DNA of 64,000 bases from Paucibacter sediminis (GTDB lineage: Bacteria > Pseudomonadota > Gammaproteobacteria > Burkholderiales > Burkholderiaceae_C), in contig NZ_CP116346.1 of NCBI RefSeq assembly GCF_030254645.1, forward strand, positions 3,191,001-3,255,000, written 5' to 3'. Positions 52,351 through 61,458 of this stretch are shown here, piece after piece (within the stretch, counting starts at the first letter, position 1; each line of letters begins with the position of its first letter). Under the pieces are notes generated by a model, which worked only from the letters and a program-made list of their open reading frames with translations, did not search any database and was not told the origin of the DNA. Made by a program: the position numbers and the translations under genes.

Positions 52351-53772
52351 ATGAAGAAATTGCTGGTGGCCGCGCTGGCGGCCTGGGCGGGGCAGGCCGG
52401 CGCCGCGCCGCAGAAGGTCGACCTGGTCCTGCGCGACGCCACCGTCGTCGACGTGGCGGGCGGCCGCCTGCTGCGGGGCCAGGCGGTGGTCACGCGCGGC
52501 GACCGCATCGTCGCCGTCGTCGACCAGCGCCGGCTCGGCGCCTACAAGGCAGGCCGCACGCTGAGCCTGAAGGGGCGCTACCTGATTCCCGGGCTGTGGG
52601 ACAACCATGTGCATTTCGGCGGTGGCACCGAGCTGATCGACGAGAACAAGCAGCTGCTGCCCCTGTACCTGGCCCATGGCATCACGACCGTGCGCGACTG
52701 CGCCGGCGACCTCAGCGACACCGTGCTGCAGTGGCGCGACGAGATCGCCGCCAGGACGCTGCTGGGGCCGACGATCCTGGCCTCGGGCGCCAAGCTCGAG
52801 GGCTACAAGCCGCTCTGGAAGGGCACGCAGGAGGTGGGCACGCCCGAAGAGGTGGGCCAGGCGCTGGACCGGCTGAAGGCGGCCAAGGCCGACTTCGTCA
52901 AGATCACCGAGAACACGATGCGCGCCGACATCTACCTCGACGCGCTGCGCCAGGCGAGGGCGCGCGGCCTGCCGAGCTCGGCCCACCTGCATGCGCAGGT
53001 GACGCTGGACCAGGCGGCGGAGGCGGGCCTGGGCACGGTCGAGCACATGCCCTACCTGCTGCGCGCGGCCACGCCGCGCGAGGCCGAGCTGACGGCCCAG
53101 GTCGTCAGCGGCGCGATCACCGGCCGCGCGGCGGCCGAGCAGAGCCTGGCCACGTTCGACGAGGCGACCGCGCGCGCCGCCTTCCGCCGCCTGGCCGCGC
53201 GCGGCACGGCCGTCGTGCCGACGCTGTCGGTGATCCGCATCACCGCCTATCTGGACGAGGACGACCACGCGCGCGACAGCTACCTGCAGTACATCGGCCC
53301 GAAGCTGCGCCAGACCTACGACTGGCGCGTCAAGCGCGCGGCGCTGGACGGCCCCGAGGCAATTGCCTACCGGCATGCCAACTACGAGAAGGCGGCCGCG
53401 CTGCTGCCGCTGCTGGCGCAGGAGGGTGTGGCCATCGTCGCCGGCACCGACGCCGGCTTCCTGAACTCCTTCGACTACCCGGGCCAGGCGCTGCACGACG
53501 AGCTGGCCCTTTATGTGAAGAACGGCCTGACGCCGCAGCAGGCGCTGGCGTCGTCGCTGATCGCCGGGCCGCGCTTTCTCGGCAAACTCGAACAGCATGG
53601 TGCGCTGGCCGCCGGCAAGGTGGCCGACATCGTCGTACTGCGCGCCAATCCGCTGGCCGACATCGCGGCGACGCGCCAGATCGAGGCCGTCGTCACGCAG
53701 GGCCGGCTGCTCGACCGCCGCCGGCTCGACGCGATGCTGGCCGCGGTGCGCGAATGGGTGGCCAAGCAATGA
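52351..53772 (+). CDS. Secreted amidohydrolase (imidazolonepropionase/prolidase-like)
   Basis: A 473-residue metal-dependent amidohydrolase with a signal peptide (MKKLLVAALAAWAGQAGA), hence periplasmic. Metal-site motifs are GLWDNHVHFGG (HxH near residue 92), the Lys in DFVKITEN near 190, SAHLHAQ near 212, TVEHMPY near 232 and AGTDAGF near 368. The fold family covers Xaa-Pro/Xaa-Arg carboxypeptidases and imidazolonepropionase-like enzymes; the substrate is unknown. Use of GTC and ACG codons looks somewhat higher than in neighbours, hinting at transfer. It overlaps the next gene by 4 nt (ATGA). Confidence 0.85.
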   Translation: MKKLLVAALAAWAGQAGAAPQKVDLVLRDATVVDVAGGRLLRGQAVVTRGDRIVAVVDQRRLGAYKAGRTLSLKGRYLIPGLWDNHVHFGGGTELIDENKQLLPLYLAHGITTVRDCAGDLSDTVLQWRDEIAARTLLGPTILASGAKLEGYKPLWKGTQEVGTPEEVGQALDRLKAAKADFVKITENTMRADIYLDALRQARARGLPSSAHLHAQVTLDQAAEAGLGTVEHMPYLLRAATPREAELTAQVVSGAITGRAAAEQSLATFDEATARAAFRRLAARGTAVVPTLSVIRITAYLDEDDHARDSYLQYIGPKLRQTYDWRVKRAALDGPEAIAYRHANYEKAAALLPLLAQEGVAIVAGTDAGFLNSFDYPGQALHDELALYVKNGLTPQQALASSLIAGPRFLGKLEQHGALAAGKVADIVVLRANPLADIAATRQIEAVVTQGRLLDRRRLDAMLAAVREWVAKQ

Positions 53773-54578
53773 GCGGCAAGCTGAAGACGGGCAAGAGCGC
53801 CCGCACCTGGACGCCGGCCACGCTGAGCGAATTCGACGGCGTACGCTTTCTGCACCTGGACAGCATCTGGGTGCAGGGCGCCATGCGCATCCGCAAGCCC
53901 CAGGCCCTGGAGCTGGAATATGTGCAGCGCATGATGGCCTGGATGCTGTGGCGCGACAGCGCCGAGCTGCGCCAGGGCCATGCGGTGCAGCTGGGCCTGG
54001 GCGCCGCCGCGATCACGCGCTTCTGCCACAAGGTGCTGCGCATGCGCACCAGCGCGGTGGAGATCAACCCGACGGTGATCTCGGCCTGCCGCGCCTGGTT
54101 CCACCTGCCCGAGGACGACGCGCGCCTGACCGTCTACAACGAGGACGCCGCGCGCTGGGTGACCGAGCCTGAGCGCCTGCAGACCGTGCAGGTGCTGAAT
54201 GTGGATCTCTACGACCACGACGCCGCCTCGCCGGTGCTGGACGACGAGGCCTTCTACGCGCATTGCCGCGGCCTGCTGGCCGACGGCGGGCTGATGACGG
54301 TGAACCTGTTCGGCCGCGATGCCAGCTTTGCGCGCAGCGCGGCGCGCATTGCCAAGGTGTTCGGCAGCAACCAGGTGTGGAGCCTGGCGCCCACCAAGGA
54401 GGGCAATACCATCGTGGTGGCGGCGCGCGGCGTGCAGGTGCCGGAGCGCGAGGAACTCGAGCGCCGAGCGGCTACCATCGAGTCGCAGTACGACTTGCCG
54501 GCGCGCAAATGGCTGCGCCTGGTGAGGCCGCTGCCCCTGTCCATCATCAACCAGCTCGTGGCCGAGCCCCAGACATGA
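53769..54578 (+). CDS. Spermidine-synthase-like (aminopropyltransferase-fold) protein
   Basis: A 269-residue Rossmann methyltransferase/aminopropyltransferase-fold protein. The nucleotide-binding region is VQLGLGAAAITRFCHKVL (near residue 77), with AVEINPTVI as the acidic beta-2 end and YNEDAARWV following. The spermidine-synthase gatekeeper is replaced by VLNVDLYDHDA, so polyamine activity is uncertain. Such bacterial proteins are often annotated spermidine synthase without proof. It is coupled by ATGA overlaps to both the amidohydrolase upstream and the GspE-type ATPase downstream. Confidence 0.78.
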   Translation: MSGKLKTGKSARTWTPATLSEFDGVRFLHLDSIWVQGAMRIRKPQALELEYVQRMMAWMLWRDSAELRQGHAVQLGLGAAAITRFCHKVLRMRTSAVEINPTVISACRAWFHLPEDDARLTVYNEDAARWVTEPERLQTVQVLNVDLYDHDAASPVLDDEAFYAHCRGLLADGGLMTVNLFGRDASFARSAARIAKVFGSNQVWSLAPTKEGNTIVVAARGVQVPEREELERRAATIESQYDLPARKWLRLVRPLPLSIINQLVAEPQT

Positions 54579-56413
54579 ACAGCAGCAAGCACACCAGCAG
54601 CAAGAGCGGCAGCGACTCGGTCCCGGCCGGCCCGGCCGCCACGGGCGCTGCGGCGGCCCCGCCGGCCGGGCGTCTGGAGTGGCGCAAGCTGCTGCACTGG
54701 CTGCGCGAGGACGGCGTGATCGACGAGGCCCAGGTGCTGCGCACCGAGCAGCGCTTCGCGGCGGGCGACAGCTCCCTGCATCCGCTGGTGCGCCTGGGCC
54801 ATGCGGGGCTGACGCGGGTGGCCAATGGCAAGCCGCTGGATGTGGATGCCCTCTCCGAGTGGCTGGCCACGCACCTGAAGCTGCCCTATCTGCGCATCGA
54901 CCCGCTCAAGGTGGACGTGGGCCGCATCGCCGATGTGATGTCGGTGGGCTATGCCGAGGCCAAGCGCTGCCTGCCGGTGATGGTGGGCCTGACGGACGTG
55001 ACCATCGCCACCTCCGAACCCTTCGACACCGCCTGGGTGGCGCAGATCGAATCGCACACGCGCAAGAGCATCAAGCTGGTGATCGCCAGCCCGCTGGAGA
55101 TCGCGCGCTACACCACCGAGTTCTTCACGCTGGCGCGCTCGGTGCGTGCCGCCACCAAGACCGGCGAGGTCACCCAGGTCTCCAGCTTCGAGCAGCTGGT
55201 GGAGCTGGGCCGCAGCAACAAGCAGCTGGATGCCAATGACCAGGGCGTGGTGCAGGTGGTGGACTGGCTGTGGCAATACGCCTTCGACCAGCGCGCCAGC
55301 GATATCCACCTCGAGCCGCGCCGCGAGATGGGCGTGATCCGCTTTCGCATCGACGGCGTGCTGCACACCGTCTACCAGCTGCCGCCCTCGGTGATGAGCG
55401 CGATGACCTCGCGCATCAAGCTGCTGGGCCGCATGGACGTGGTGGAGCGCCGCCGCCCGCTGGATGGCCGTATCAAGACGCGCAACCCCGCCGGCGACGA
55501 AGTGGAAATGCGGCTCTCGACCCTGCCCACCGCCTTCGGCGAGAAGATGGTGATGCGCATCTTCGACCCCGATACCGCCGTCAAGGACCTCGACCAGCTC
55601 GGCTTCACCGCCCACGACGCGGAGCGCTGGAACCGCCTCACCGCCCAGCCCCACGGCATCATCCTGGTGACCGGCCCGACCGGCAGCGGCAAGACCAGCA
55701 CCCTGTACTCGACGCTCAAGCGCCTGGCCACCGAGGAGGTGAACGTCTGCACCGTGGAGGACCCGATCGAGATGATCGAGCCGGCCTTCAACCAGACCCA
55801 GGTACAGACGGCGCTGGACTTCGGCTTTGCCGAGGGCCTGCGTGCGCTGATGCGGCAGGACCCGGACATCATCATGGTGGGCGAGATCCGCGATCTGGAG
55901 ACGGCCGAGATGGCGATCCAGGCCTCGCTGACCGGCCACCTGGTGTTCAGCACCCTGCACACCAACGATGCCGTCTCGGCCATCACCCGCCTCACCGACC
56001 TGGGCGTGCCCAGCTACCTGATCAATGCCACCGTGATCGGCGTGCTGGCGCAGCGCCTGGTGCGCACCCTGTGCGTGCATTGCAAGAAGCCCGATCCGGC
56101 GGTGACGCGCGACAGCCTCAACGACATGCTCAAGCATTGGCGCATGAATGGCGGCGTCAAACCCTACCAGCCGGTGGGCTGCCTGGAATGCCGCAACACC
56201 GGATTCCGCGGCCGCGCCGGCCTGTACGAGCTGCTGACCCTCAGCGAGGGGGTGAAAGCGCATCTGCATCCGGTCACCGACACCTCGGCGATGCGCCGGG
56301 TGGCGGTGCAGGAGGGCCTGCGCCCGCTGCGCCTGGCCGGTGCGATGAAGGTGGCCGAGGGCATGACCACGCTGGACGAGGTGCTGCGCAGCACCCCGCA
56401 GTGGGAAGGCTAA
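54575..56413 (+). CDS. GspE/PilB-family secretion/pilus ATPase (orphan)
   Basis: A 612-residue type II secretion/type IV pilus assembly ATPase. An MshEN-like N-terminal domain (LHWLREDGVIDEAQVL through about residue 200) precedes the catalytic core. Walker A is GPTGSGKTS near 367, the Asp box is VEDPIEM, Walker B is MVGEIRDLETAE near 430 and the His box is FSTLHTNDA. The zinc-binding tetracysteine is CVHCKK (near 500) and GCLECRNTG (near 535). No pilC, gspF, gspD or pilin gene is nearby, so its machine must be encoded elsewhere. Confidence 0.92.
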   Translation: MNSSKHTSSKSGSDSVPAGPAATGAAAAPPAGRLEWRKLLHWLREDGVIDEAQVLRTEQRFAAGDSSLHPLVRLGHAGLTRVANGKPLDVDALSEWLATHLKLPYLRIDPLKVDVGRIADVMSVGYAEAKRCLPVMVGLTDVTIATSEPFDTAWVAQIESHTRKSIKLVIASPLEIARYTTEFFTLARSVRAATKTGEVTQVSSFEQLVELGRSNKQLDANDQGVVQVVDWLWQYAFDQRASDIHLEPRREMGVIRFRIDGVLHTVYQLPPSVMSAMTSRIKLLGRMDVVERRRPLDGRIKTRNPAGDEVEMRLSTLPTAFGEKMVMRIFDPDTAVKDLDQLGFTAHDAERWNRLTAQPHGIILVTGPTGSGKTSTLYSTLKRLATEEVNVCTVEDPIEMIEPAFNQTQVQTALDFGFAEGLRALMRQDPDIIMVGEIRDLETAEMAIQASLTGHLVFSTLHTNDAVSAITRLTDLGVPSYLINATVIGVLAQRLVRTLCVHCKKPDPAVTRDSLNDMLKHWRMNGGVKPYQPVGCLECRNTGFRGRAGLYELLTLSEGVKAHLHPVTDTSAMRRVAVQEGLRPLRLAGAMKVAEGMTTLDEVLRSTPQWEG

Positions 56414-56517
56414 TAGGAAGGCTGACAGGCTGTTTCTCCTTACGTGGAAACCACACAGGGCGGGGCACCCCCGCTGCCTAGAATCGCGCGTCAAAGATAT
56501 CGACGCGAGGATTCGCT

Positions 56518-56982
56518 ATGAAGATCAAGAGCCAGAGAGACTTCTGGTCGGGGCTGATGTTCTTGCTGGTGGGCATTGCCTTCGCCTGGGGGTCCACCGA
56601 ATACAGCTTTGGCTCCTCGGCCCGCCCCGGCCCCGGTTACTTCCCCTTCGGCCTGGGGGTGCTGCTGGCCCTGCTGGGCGCGCTGGTGCTGTTCAAGGCC
56701 TTGACGATCGAATCGGCCGGTGGCGATCCGATCGGCAGCATTGCCTGGAAGCCGCTGCTGCTGATCGTCGGCGCGATCCTGATGTTCGGCTTGGCGCTGC
56801 CCAAGCTGGGCCTGGTGGCGACGCTGCCGCTGCTGATCTTCGTGTCGGCCCTGGCCGGTGACGAGTTCCACTGGAAGGATGCGCTGCTCAACAGCGTGAT
56901 CCTGACGATAGGCAGCTGGGTCGTCTTTATCTGGGGTTTGAAACTGGTGATCCCCGTGTGGCCCACCTTCCTGGTCAACTGA
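56518..56982 (+). CDS. tctB: Tripartite tricarboxylate transporter, TctB subunit
   Basis: A 154-residue small membrane subunit with four helices and the TctB pattern: DFWSGLMFLLVGIAFAWGS at the start, then SSARPGPGYFPFGLGVLLALLG. It works with the large TctA subunit and a periplasmic TctC binding protein to import tricarboxylates or related acids using ion gradients. GAGG at 56507-56510 gives a good start at ATG 56518. It is 10 nt from tctA. No tctC is in the window. Confidence 0.92.
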   Translation: MKIKSQRDFWSGLMFLLVGIAFAWGSTEYSFGSSARPGPGYFPFGLGVLLALLGALVLFKALTIESAGGDPIGSIAWKPLLLIVGAILMFGLALPKLGLVATLPLLIFVSALAGDEFHWKDALLNSVILTIGSWVVFIWGLKLVIPVWPTFLVN

Positions 56983-56992
56983 GGAGCGCGCC

Positions 56993-58501
56993 ATGGATCT
57001 CTTGAGCAATCTGGCGCTGGGCTTTCATACCGCCCTGACGGTCCAAAACCTGCTGTACTGCCTGGGCGGTGCGCTGCTGGGCACCCTGATCGGCGTGCTG
57101 CCAGGCCTGGGCCCGGTGGCCACCATCGCGATGCTGCTGCCCTCGATCTACGCGCTGGATGCGACGCCCGCGCTGATCATGCTGGCGGGCATCTATTACG
57201 GCGCGCAGTACGGCGGCTCCACCACTGCCATCCTGATTAATGTGCCGGGCGAGTCGAGCTCGGTGGTGACCGCGATCGACGGCTACCAGATGGCGCGTCA
57301 GGGGCGTGCCGGTGCGGCGCTGGCGGCGGCCGGCCTGGGTTCCTTCTTCGCCGGTTGCGTGGGCACGGTGATCATCGCGGCCTTTGCGCCGCCGCTCACC
57401 GAGCTGGCCTTCAAGTTCGGCCCGGCCGAGTATTTCTCGCTGATGGTGCTGGGCCTGATCGGCGCGGTGGTGCTGGCCTCGGGTTCGCTGATCAAGGCGA
57501 TCTCGATGATTCTGCTGGGCCTGCTGCTGGGCCAGATCAACACCGATGTGATCTCGGGCACGCCGCGCTTCTCCTTCGACATCCCCGAGCTCACCGACGG
57601 CATCGGCTTCGTCGTGATCGCGATGGGCGTGTTCGGCTTCGGCGAGATCATCGCCAACCTGGGCCAGCCGGCCGAGCATCGCGAGGTCTTCACCAAGGAT
57701 GTGAAGGGCCTGTGGCCCACCAAGGAGGATTTCAAGGAAGCCTGGCCCTCGGTGCTGCGCGGCACCGCGCTGGGTTCCATCCTCGGCGTGCTGCCGGGCG
57801 GCGGCGCGCTGCTGGCCTCGTTCGCCTCCTACACGCTGGAGAAGAAGGCCGTGCGCAACCCGCGCGTGCCCTTCGGCAAGGGCGCCATCCAGGGTGTGGC
57901 CGGGCCTGAGTCGGCCAACAACGCCGGCGCGCAGACCAGCTTCATCCCGATGCTGACCCTGGGCATCCCGCCCAATGCGGTGATGGCGCTGATGGTGGGT
58001 GCGATGACCATCAAGGGCATTCAGCCCGGCCCGCAGGTGATGACCAGCAACCCCGAGCTGTTCTGGGGCCTGATCGCCTCGATGTGGGTGGGCAATCTGA
58101 TGCTGATCGTGCTGAACCTGCCGCTGATCGGCATCTGGATCAAGTTGCTGACGGTGCCTTACCGCTTCCTGTTCCCGGCCATCGTGACCTTCTGCTGCAT
58201 CGGCACCTACTCGCTCAACAACAACGCCTTCGACGTCTACATGACGGCGGCCTTTGCGGTGGTGGGCTATGTGTTCTACAAGCTGAGCTGCGAGCCGGCG
58301 CCGCTGCTGCTGGGCTTCATTCTCGGGCCCATGATGGAAGAGAACCTGCGCCGCGCGCTGCTGCTGTCGCGCGGCGACTGGGGCACCTTCTTCACGCGGC
58401 CGCTGTCGGCCGGCCTGCTGGTGGCGGCCCTGCTGCTGGTGGTGATCGTGATGCTGCCCTCGATCAAGAGCAAGCGCGAGGAAGCCTTCCAGGAAGAATA
58501 G
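56993..58501 (+). CDS. tctA: Tripartite tricarboxylate transporter, TctA subunit
   Basis: A 502-residue permease with about eleven helices in two similar halves. Landmarks are GVLPGLGPVATIAMLLP near residue 35, YYGAQYGGSTTAILINVPGE near 65, GVLPGGGALLASFASYTLEKK near 264 and GAQTSFIPMLTLGIPPNAVMALM near 310. It forms the translocation pathway with TctB. GAGGAGCG precedes the ATG. The transcript ends at a strong GNRA-loop terminator at 58522. The substrate depends on the missing TctC-type binding protein. Confidence 0.94.
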   Translation: MDLLSNLALGFHTALTVQNLLYCLGGALLGTLIGVLPGLGPVATIAMLLPSIYALDATPALIMLAGIYYGAQYGGSTTAILINVPGESSSVVTAIDGYQMARQGRAGAALAAAGLGSFFAGCVGTVIIAAFAPPLTELAFKFGPAEYFSLMVLGLIGAVVLASGSLIKAISMILLGLLLGQINTDVISGTPRFSFDIPELTDGIGFVVIAMGVFGFGEIIANLGQPAEHREVFTKDVKGLWPTKEDFKEAWPSVLRGTALGSILGVLPGGGALLASFASYTLEKKAVRNPRVPFGKGAIQGVAGPESANNAGAQTSFIPMLTLGIPPNAVMALMVGAMTIKGIQPGPQVMTSNPELFWGLIASMWVGNLMLIVLNLPLIGIWIKLLTVPYRFLFPAIVTFCCIGTYSLNNNAFDVYMTAAFAVVGYVFYKLSCEPAPLLLGFILGPMMEENLRRALLLSRGDWGTFFTRPLSAGLLVAALLLVVIVMLPSIKSKREEAFQEE

Positions 58502-58521
58502 GCGGCCGCACGGCGCGCCAG

Positions 58522-58554
58522 ACCCGCCCGAGCGCGAGCTCCGGCGGGTTTTTT
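58522..58554 (+). terminator. Rho-independent terminator after tctA
   Basis: ACCCGCC (58522-58528) pairs with GGCGGGT (58543-58549), with an inner GAGC/GCTC stem, a GCGA tetraloop and one C/C mismatch, followed by TTTTT. It ends the tctBA transcript. Confidence 0.88.
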
Positions 58555-58668
58555 CATGTCCGGCTTTTGTCCGCTTCGGGGGCGACAGGCGCACGGGTTT
58601 CCTCGGGCATACAGGCCCGCAAAGCCTAGTTAAAACTACGGCCACAACAAGGTGGAGACAGTGCCTCG

Positions 58669-59544
58669 ATGCAGGTCTTGCAAGTGCTGGTCGGCGGCGT
58701 GGCCCAGGGTTGCATTTACGGCCTGATCGCACTGGGCTTCGTGCTCATCTACAAGGCCACCGAGACGGTCAGCTTCGCGCAGGGCGATCTGATGATGCTG
58801 GGCGCCTTTCTGGGGCTGGCCTTGCTGTCGGGCCTGGGCCTGCCCGCCTGGGCGGCGGTGCCGGCGGTGATCGCGGCGATGGCGCTGTTCGGGCTGGCGC
58901 TGGAGCGTCTGGTGATCAGCCCCATCCTGGGCCAGCCGGCGTTTTCCATCGTCATGCTGACGTTGGGCCTGGGCTATGTGGCGCGCGGCGCCATCACCAT
59001 GATTCCCGGCATCGGCACCGAGACCCATGCGCTGGAGCTGCCCTACCGCGGTGAGCTGCTGCAGTTGGGCGGGCTGGTGCTGGCGGTGGAGCAACTGGTG
59101 ATCATTGCCGTGACGGCGCTGCTGTGCGCCGGCCTCTACCTGCTGTTCAAGCGCAGCAAGGTGGGCATCGCGATGCAGGCCGCCTCGCAGAACCAGATCG
59201 CCGCCTACTACATGGGCATCCCGGTGCGCCGGCTCAACAGCCTGGTGTGGGGCCTGGCCTCGGCGGTGGCGGCGATCGCCGGCCTGCTGCTGGCGCCCAT
59301 CACCTTTGTGCATGCCAATATGGGCCTGATCGGGCTGAAGGCCTTTCCGGCCGCGGTGGTGGGGGGCTTCGGCAGCCTGCCCGGTGCCATCGTCGGCGGC
59401 CTGGTGATCGGCGTGGTGGAGGCGCTGGCGGGTTTCTATCTGCCCGAGGGCTTCAAGGATGTGACGCCCTATGCGGTGGTGCTGCTGATGCTGATGGCCA
59501 GGCCCAACGGCCTGTTCGGCGACCAGCTGCGCAAAAAGGTCTAG
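58669..59544 (+). CDS. livH: Branched-chain amino acid ABC transporter permease LivH
   Basis: A 291-residue inner-membrane permease with eight or so helices. VLVGGVAQGCIYGLIALGFVLIYKATETVSFAQGDLMMLGAF at the N-terminus and AFPAAVVGGFGSLPGAIVGGLVIGVVEAL at the C-terminus are the LivH EAA-type landmarks. It forms the translocation channel with LivM for leucine/isoleucine/valine or, in this family, various amides and aromatic acids. GGTGGAG (58651-58657) precedes ATG 58669. The adjacent acyl-CoA ligase suggests an acid substrate other than amino acids is possible. Confidence 0.93.
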   Translation: MQVLQVLVGGVAQGCIYGLIALGFVLIYKATETVSFAQGDLMMLGAFLGLALLSGLGLPAWAAVPAVIAAMALFGLALERLVISPILGQPAFSIVMLTLGLGYVARGAITMIPGIGTETHALELPYRGELLQLGGLVLAVEQLVIIAVTALLCAGLYLLFKRSKVGIAMQAASQNQIAAYYMGIPVRRLNSLVWGLASAVAAIAGLLLAPITFVHANMGLIGLKAFPAAVVGGFGSLPGAIVGGLVIGVVEALAGFYLPEGFKDVTPYAVVLLMLMARPNGLFGDQLRKKV

Positions 59545-59557
59545 GGGCCCGGCAGCG

Positions 59558-60646
59558 ATGCGCTTCGTTTTCAAGACCAGCTACGACCAGGACATCGACC
59601 TGTTCAAACATGGCGGCCAGCGCTTCTGGTACGGCCTGCTCCTGCTGGCCCTGCTGGCGGCGCCCTGGGGCGTGGACGACTATTGGCTGGCCCAGCTCAC
59701 CTTCATCCTGATCTACGGCATCGTCGGGCTGGGGCTGATGCTGCTGGCCGGCTTCACGGGCCTGTTCTCGATGGGGCACGCGGCCTTTCTGGGTGTGGGC
59801 GCCTACACGCAGGCGGTGCTGGCGGCGCAGGGTTGGCCCTTTCCGCTGTCGATCGCGATGGCGGCCCTGCTGTCCGCCGCGGTGGGGGCGGTGGTGGGCC
59901 TGCCGGCGCTGCGCGTGAAGGGCATCTACCTGGGCATCGCGACGCTGTCCTTCGGCTTCATCGTCGAGGAGGTGCTGGCGCGCTGGGAGAGCGTCACCGG
60001 TGGCAATGCCGGCAAGATGGTGGGGGCGCTGCAGCTCGAGCTGGGTGGCTGGCGCTGGGCCGCCGATACCGATGCGTCCTTCTACTTCGTGTGCCTGCTG
60101 CTGGCCGTGGCCTGCACCCTGGGGGTGCTGAACCTGCTGCGCTCGCCCACCGGGCGCGCCTTCGTGGCGATCCGCGATTCCGAGATCTCGGCGCAGAGCA
60201 TGGGCATCCACCTGGCCTATTACAAGACGCTCTCGTTCGCGATCTCGGCGGCGCTGGCAGGGGTGGGCGGGGCGCTGTATGCGCACAAGATCCGCTTTCT
60301 CTCGCCCGACCAGTTCAACATCCTGCAGAGCATCGACCTGCTCCTGATGATCGTGATCGGCGGCGTGGGCTCGGTGCATGGCGCGTTTCTGGGCGCGATC
60401 TTCCTGATCACGATGCCGCAGCTGATCGCCCTGCTGAAGGACGGCCTGCCCGCCGCCATCGGCGAGGCACCGGGCCTGCAGGCGGCGGTGTACGGCCTGG
60501 TGCTGATCGGCTTCGTGCTCTTCGAGCCCCTGGGCCTGTACGGGCGCTGGCTGAAGGCGCGCACCTGGCTGCAGCTGTTCCCCTTCTACCGCCGCGGCCT
60601 GTTCAAGCGCCAGAAGGCCTTCCAGAAATCGGACCGGCTGAAATGA
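59558..60646 (+). CDS. livM: Branched-chain amino acid ABC transporter permease LivM
   Basis: A 362-residue permease with about nine helices. [38 protein letters not shown] and [22 protein letters not shown] are LivM signatures, and the cytoplasmic EAA-like loop [21 protein letters not shown] is near residue 210. The C-terminal [18 protein letters not shown] is a basic tail. It pairs with LivH in the membrane. It begins 13 nt after livH and overlaps livG by 4 nt (ATGA). Confidence 0.93.
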   Translation: MRFVFKTSYDQDIDLFKHGGQRFWYGLLLLALLAAPWGVDDYWLAQLTFILIYGIVGLGLMLLAGFTGLFSMGHAAFLGVGAYTQAVLAAQGWPFPLSIAMAALLSAAVGAVVGLPALRVKGIYLGIATLSFGFIVEEVLARWESVTGGNAGKMVGALQLELGGWRWAADTDASFYFVCLLLAVACTLGVLNLLRSPTGRAFVAIRDSEISAQSMGIHLAYYKTLSFAISAALAGVGGALYAHKIRFLSPDQFNILQSIDLLLMIVIGGVGSVHGAFLGAIFLITMPQLIALLKDGLPAAIGEAPGLQAAVYGLVLIGFVLFEPLGLYGRWLKARTWLQLFPFYRRGLFKRQKAFQKSDRLK

Positions 60647-61458
60647 GCCTGGGCACCGAACCCGACATCCTGCTCGCCGCGCACGCGCTGAGCCTGCGCT
60701 TTGGCGGCGTGCTGGCGGTCAACCAGGTCAGCTTCGAGCTGCGGCGCGGCGAGGTGTTCACGCTGATCGGCCCGAATGGTGCCGGCAAGACCACGGTCTT
60801 CAACCTGATCAGCCGCATCTACCAGCCCAGCAGCGGTGAGATCCGCTACAAGGGTCAGGTCTTGACCCAGGTGGCGCCGCATCGGGTGGCGCGCCTGGGC
60901 ATTGCGCGCACCTTCCAGAACATTGAGCTGTTCGAGCATGCCACCGTGCTGCAGAACCTCCTGATCGGCCGCCATGTGCACCACCGCCGCAGCCTCTGGC
61001 GCGAATGGCTGTTCACCGCGCGCGTGCGCGAGGCCGAGCGGCAGACGCGCCGCAAGGTGGAGGAGGTGATCGACTTCCTGGACCTGCAGCATTACCGCGA
61101 CACCCTGGTGGCGGGCCTGCCCTATGGGGTGCGCAAGGTGGTGGAGCTGGCGCGCGCGCTGGCCACCGAGCCCGAGCTGCTGCTGCTGGACGAGCCCTCC
61201 TCGGGCCTGAACGTGGAGGAGACCGGCGACATGGCGTTCTGGATCGAGGACATCCAGCGCGATCTGGGCATCACGGTGCTGATGGTGGAGCACGACATGA
61301 GCCTGGTCTCCAAGGTCTCGGACCGCGTGCTGGCGATGAACCAGGGCGAGGTGCTGGCGCTGGGCACGCCGGCCGAGGTGCAGGCGCACCCGGGGGTGGC
61401 CGAGGCCTATCTGGGCAGCGCCGACGATGCCAGCTCGCTGCGGAGGCCCCGGCCATGA
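60643..61458 (+). CDS. livG: Branched-chain amino acid ABC transporter ATPase LivG
   Basis: A 271-residue ABC ATPase. Walker A is [16 protein letters not shown] near residue 41, and the LivG-specific Q-loop region is [19 protein letters not shown]. The signature is a degenerate [15 protein letters not shown] (LSYG-type, as is usual in LivG) and Walker B is [12 protein letters not shown]. It energises LivHM. The ATG overlaps the livM stop, and the stop overlaps the livF start, so the operon is tightly coupled. Confidence 0.93.
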   Translation: MSLGTEPDILLAAHALSLRFGGVLAVNQVSFELRRGEVFTLIGPNGAGKTTVFNLISRIYQPSSGEIRYKGQVLTQVAPHRVARLGIARTFQNIELFEHATVLQNLLIGRHVHHRRSLWREWLFTARVREAERQTRRKVEEVIDFLDLQHYRDTLVAGLPYGVRKVVELARALATEPELLLLDEPSSGLNVEETGDMAFWIEDIQRDLGITVLMVEHDMSLVSKVSDRVLAMNQGEVLALGTPAEVQAHPGVAEAYLGSADDASSLRRPRP

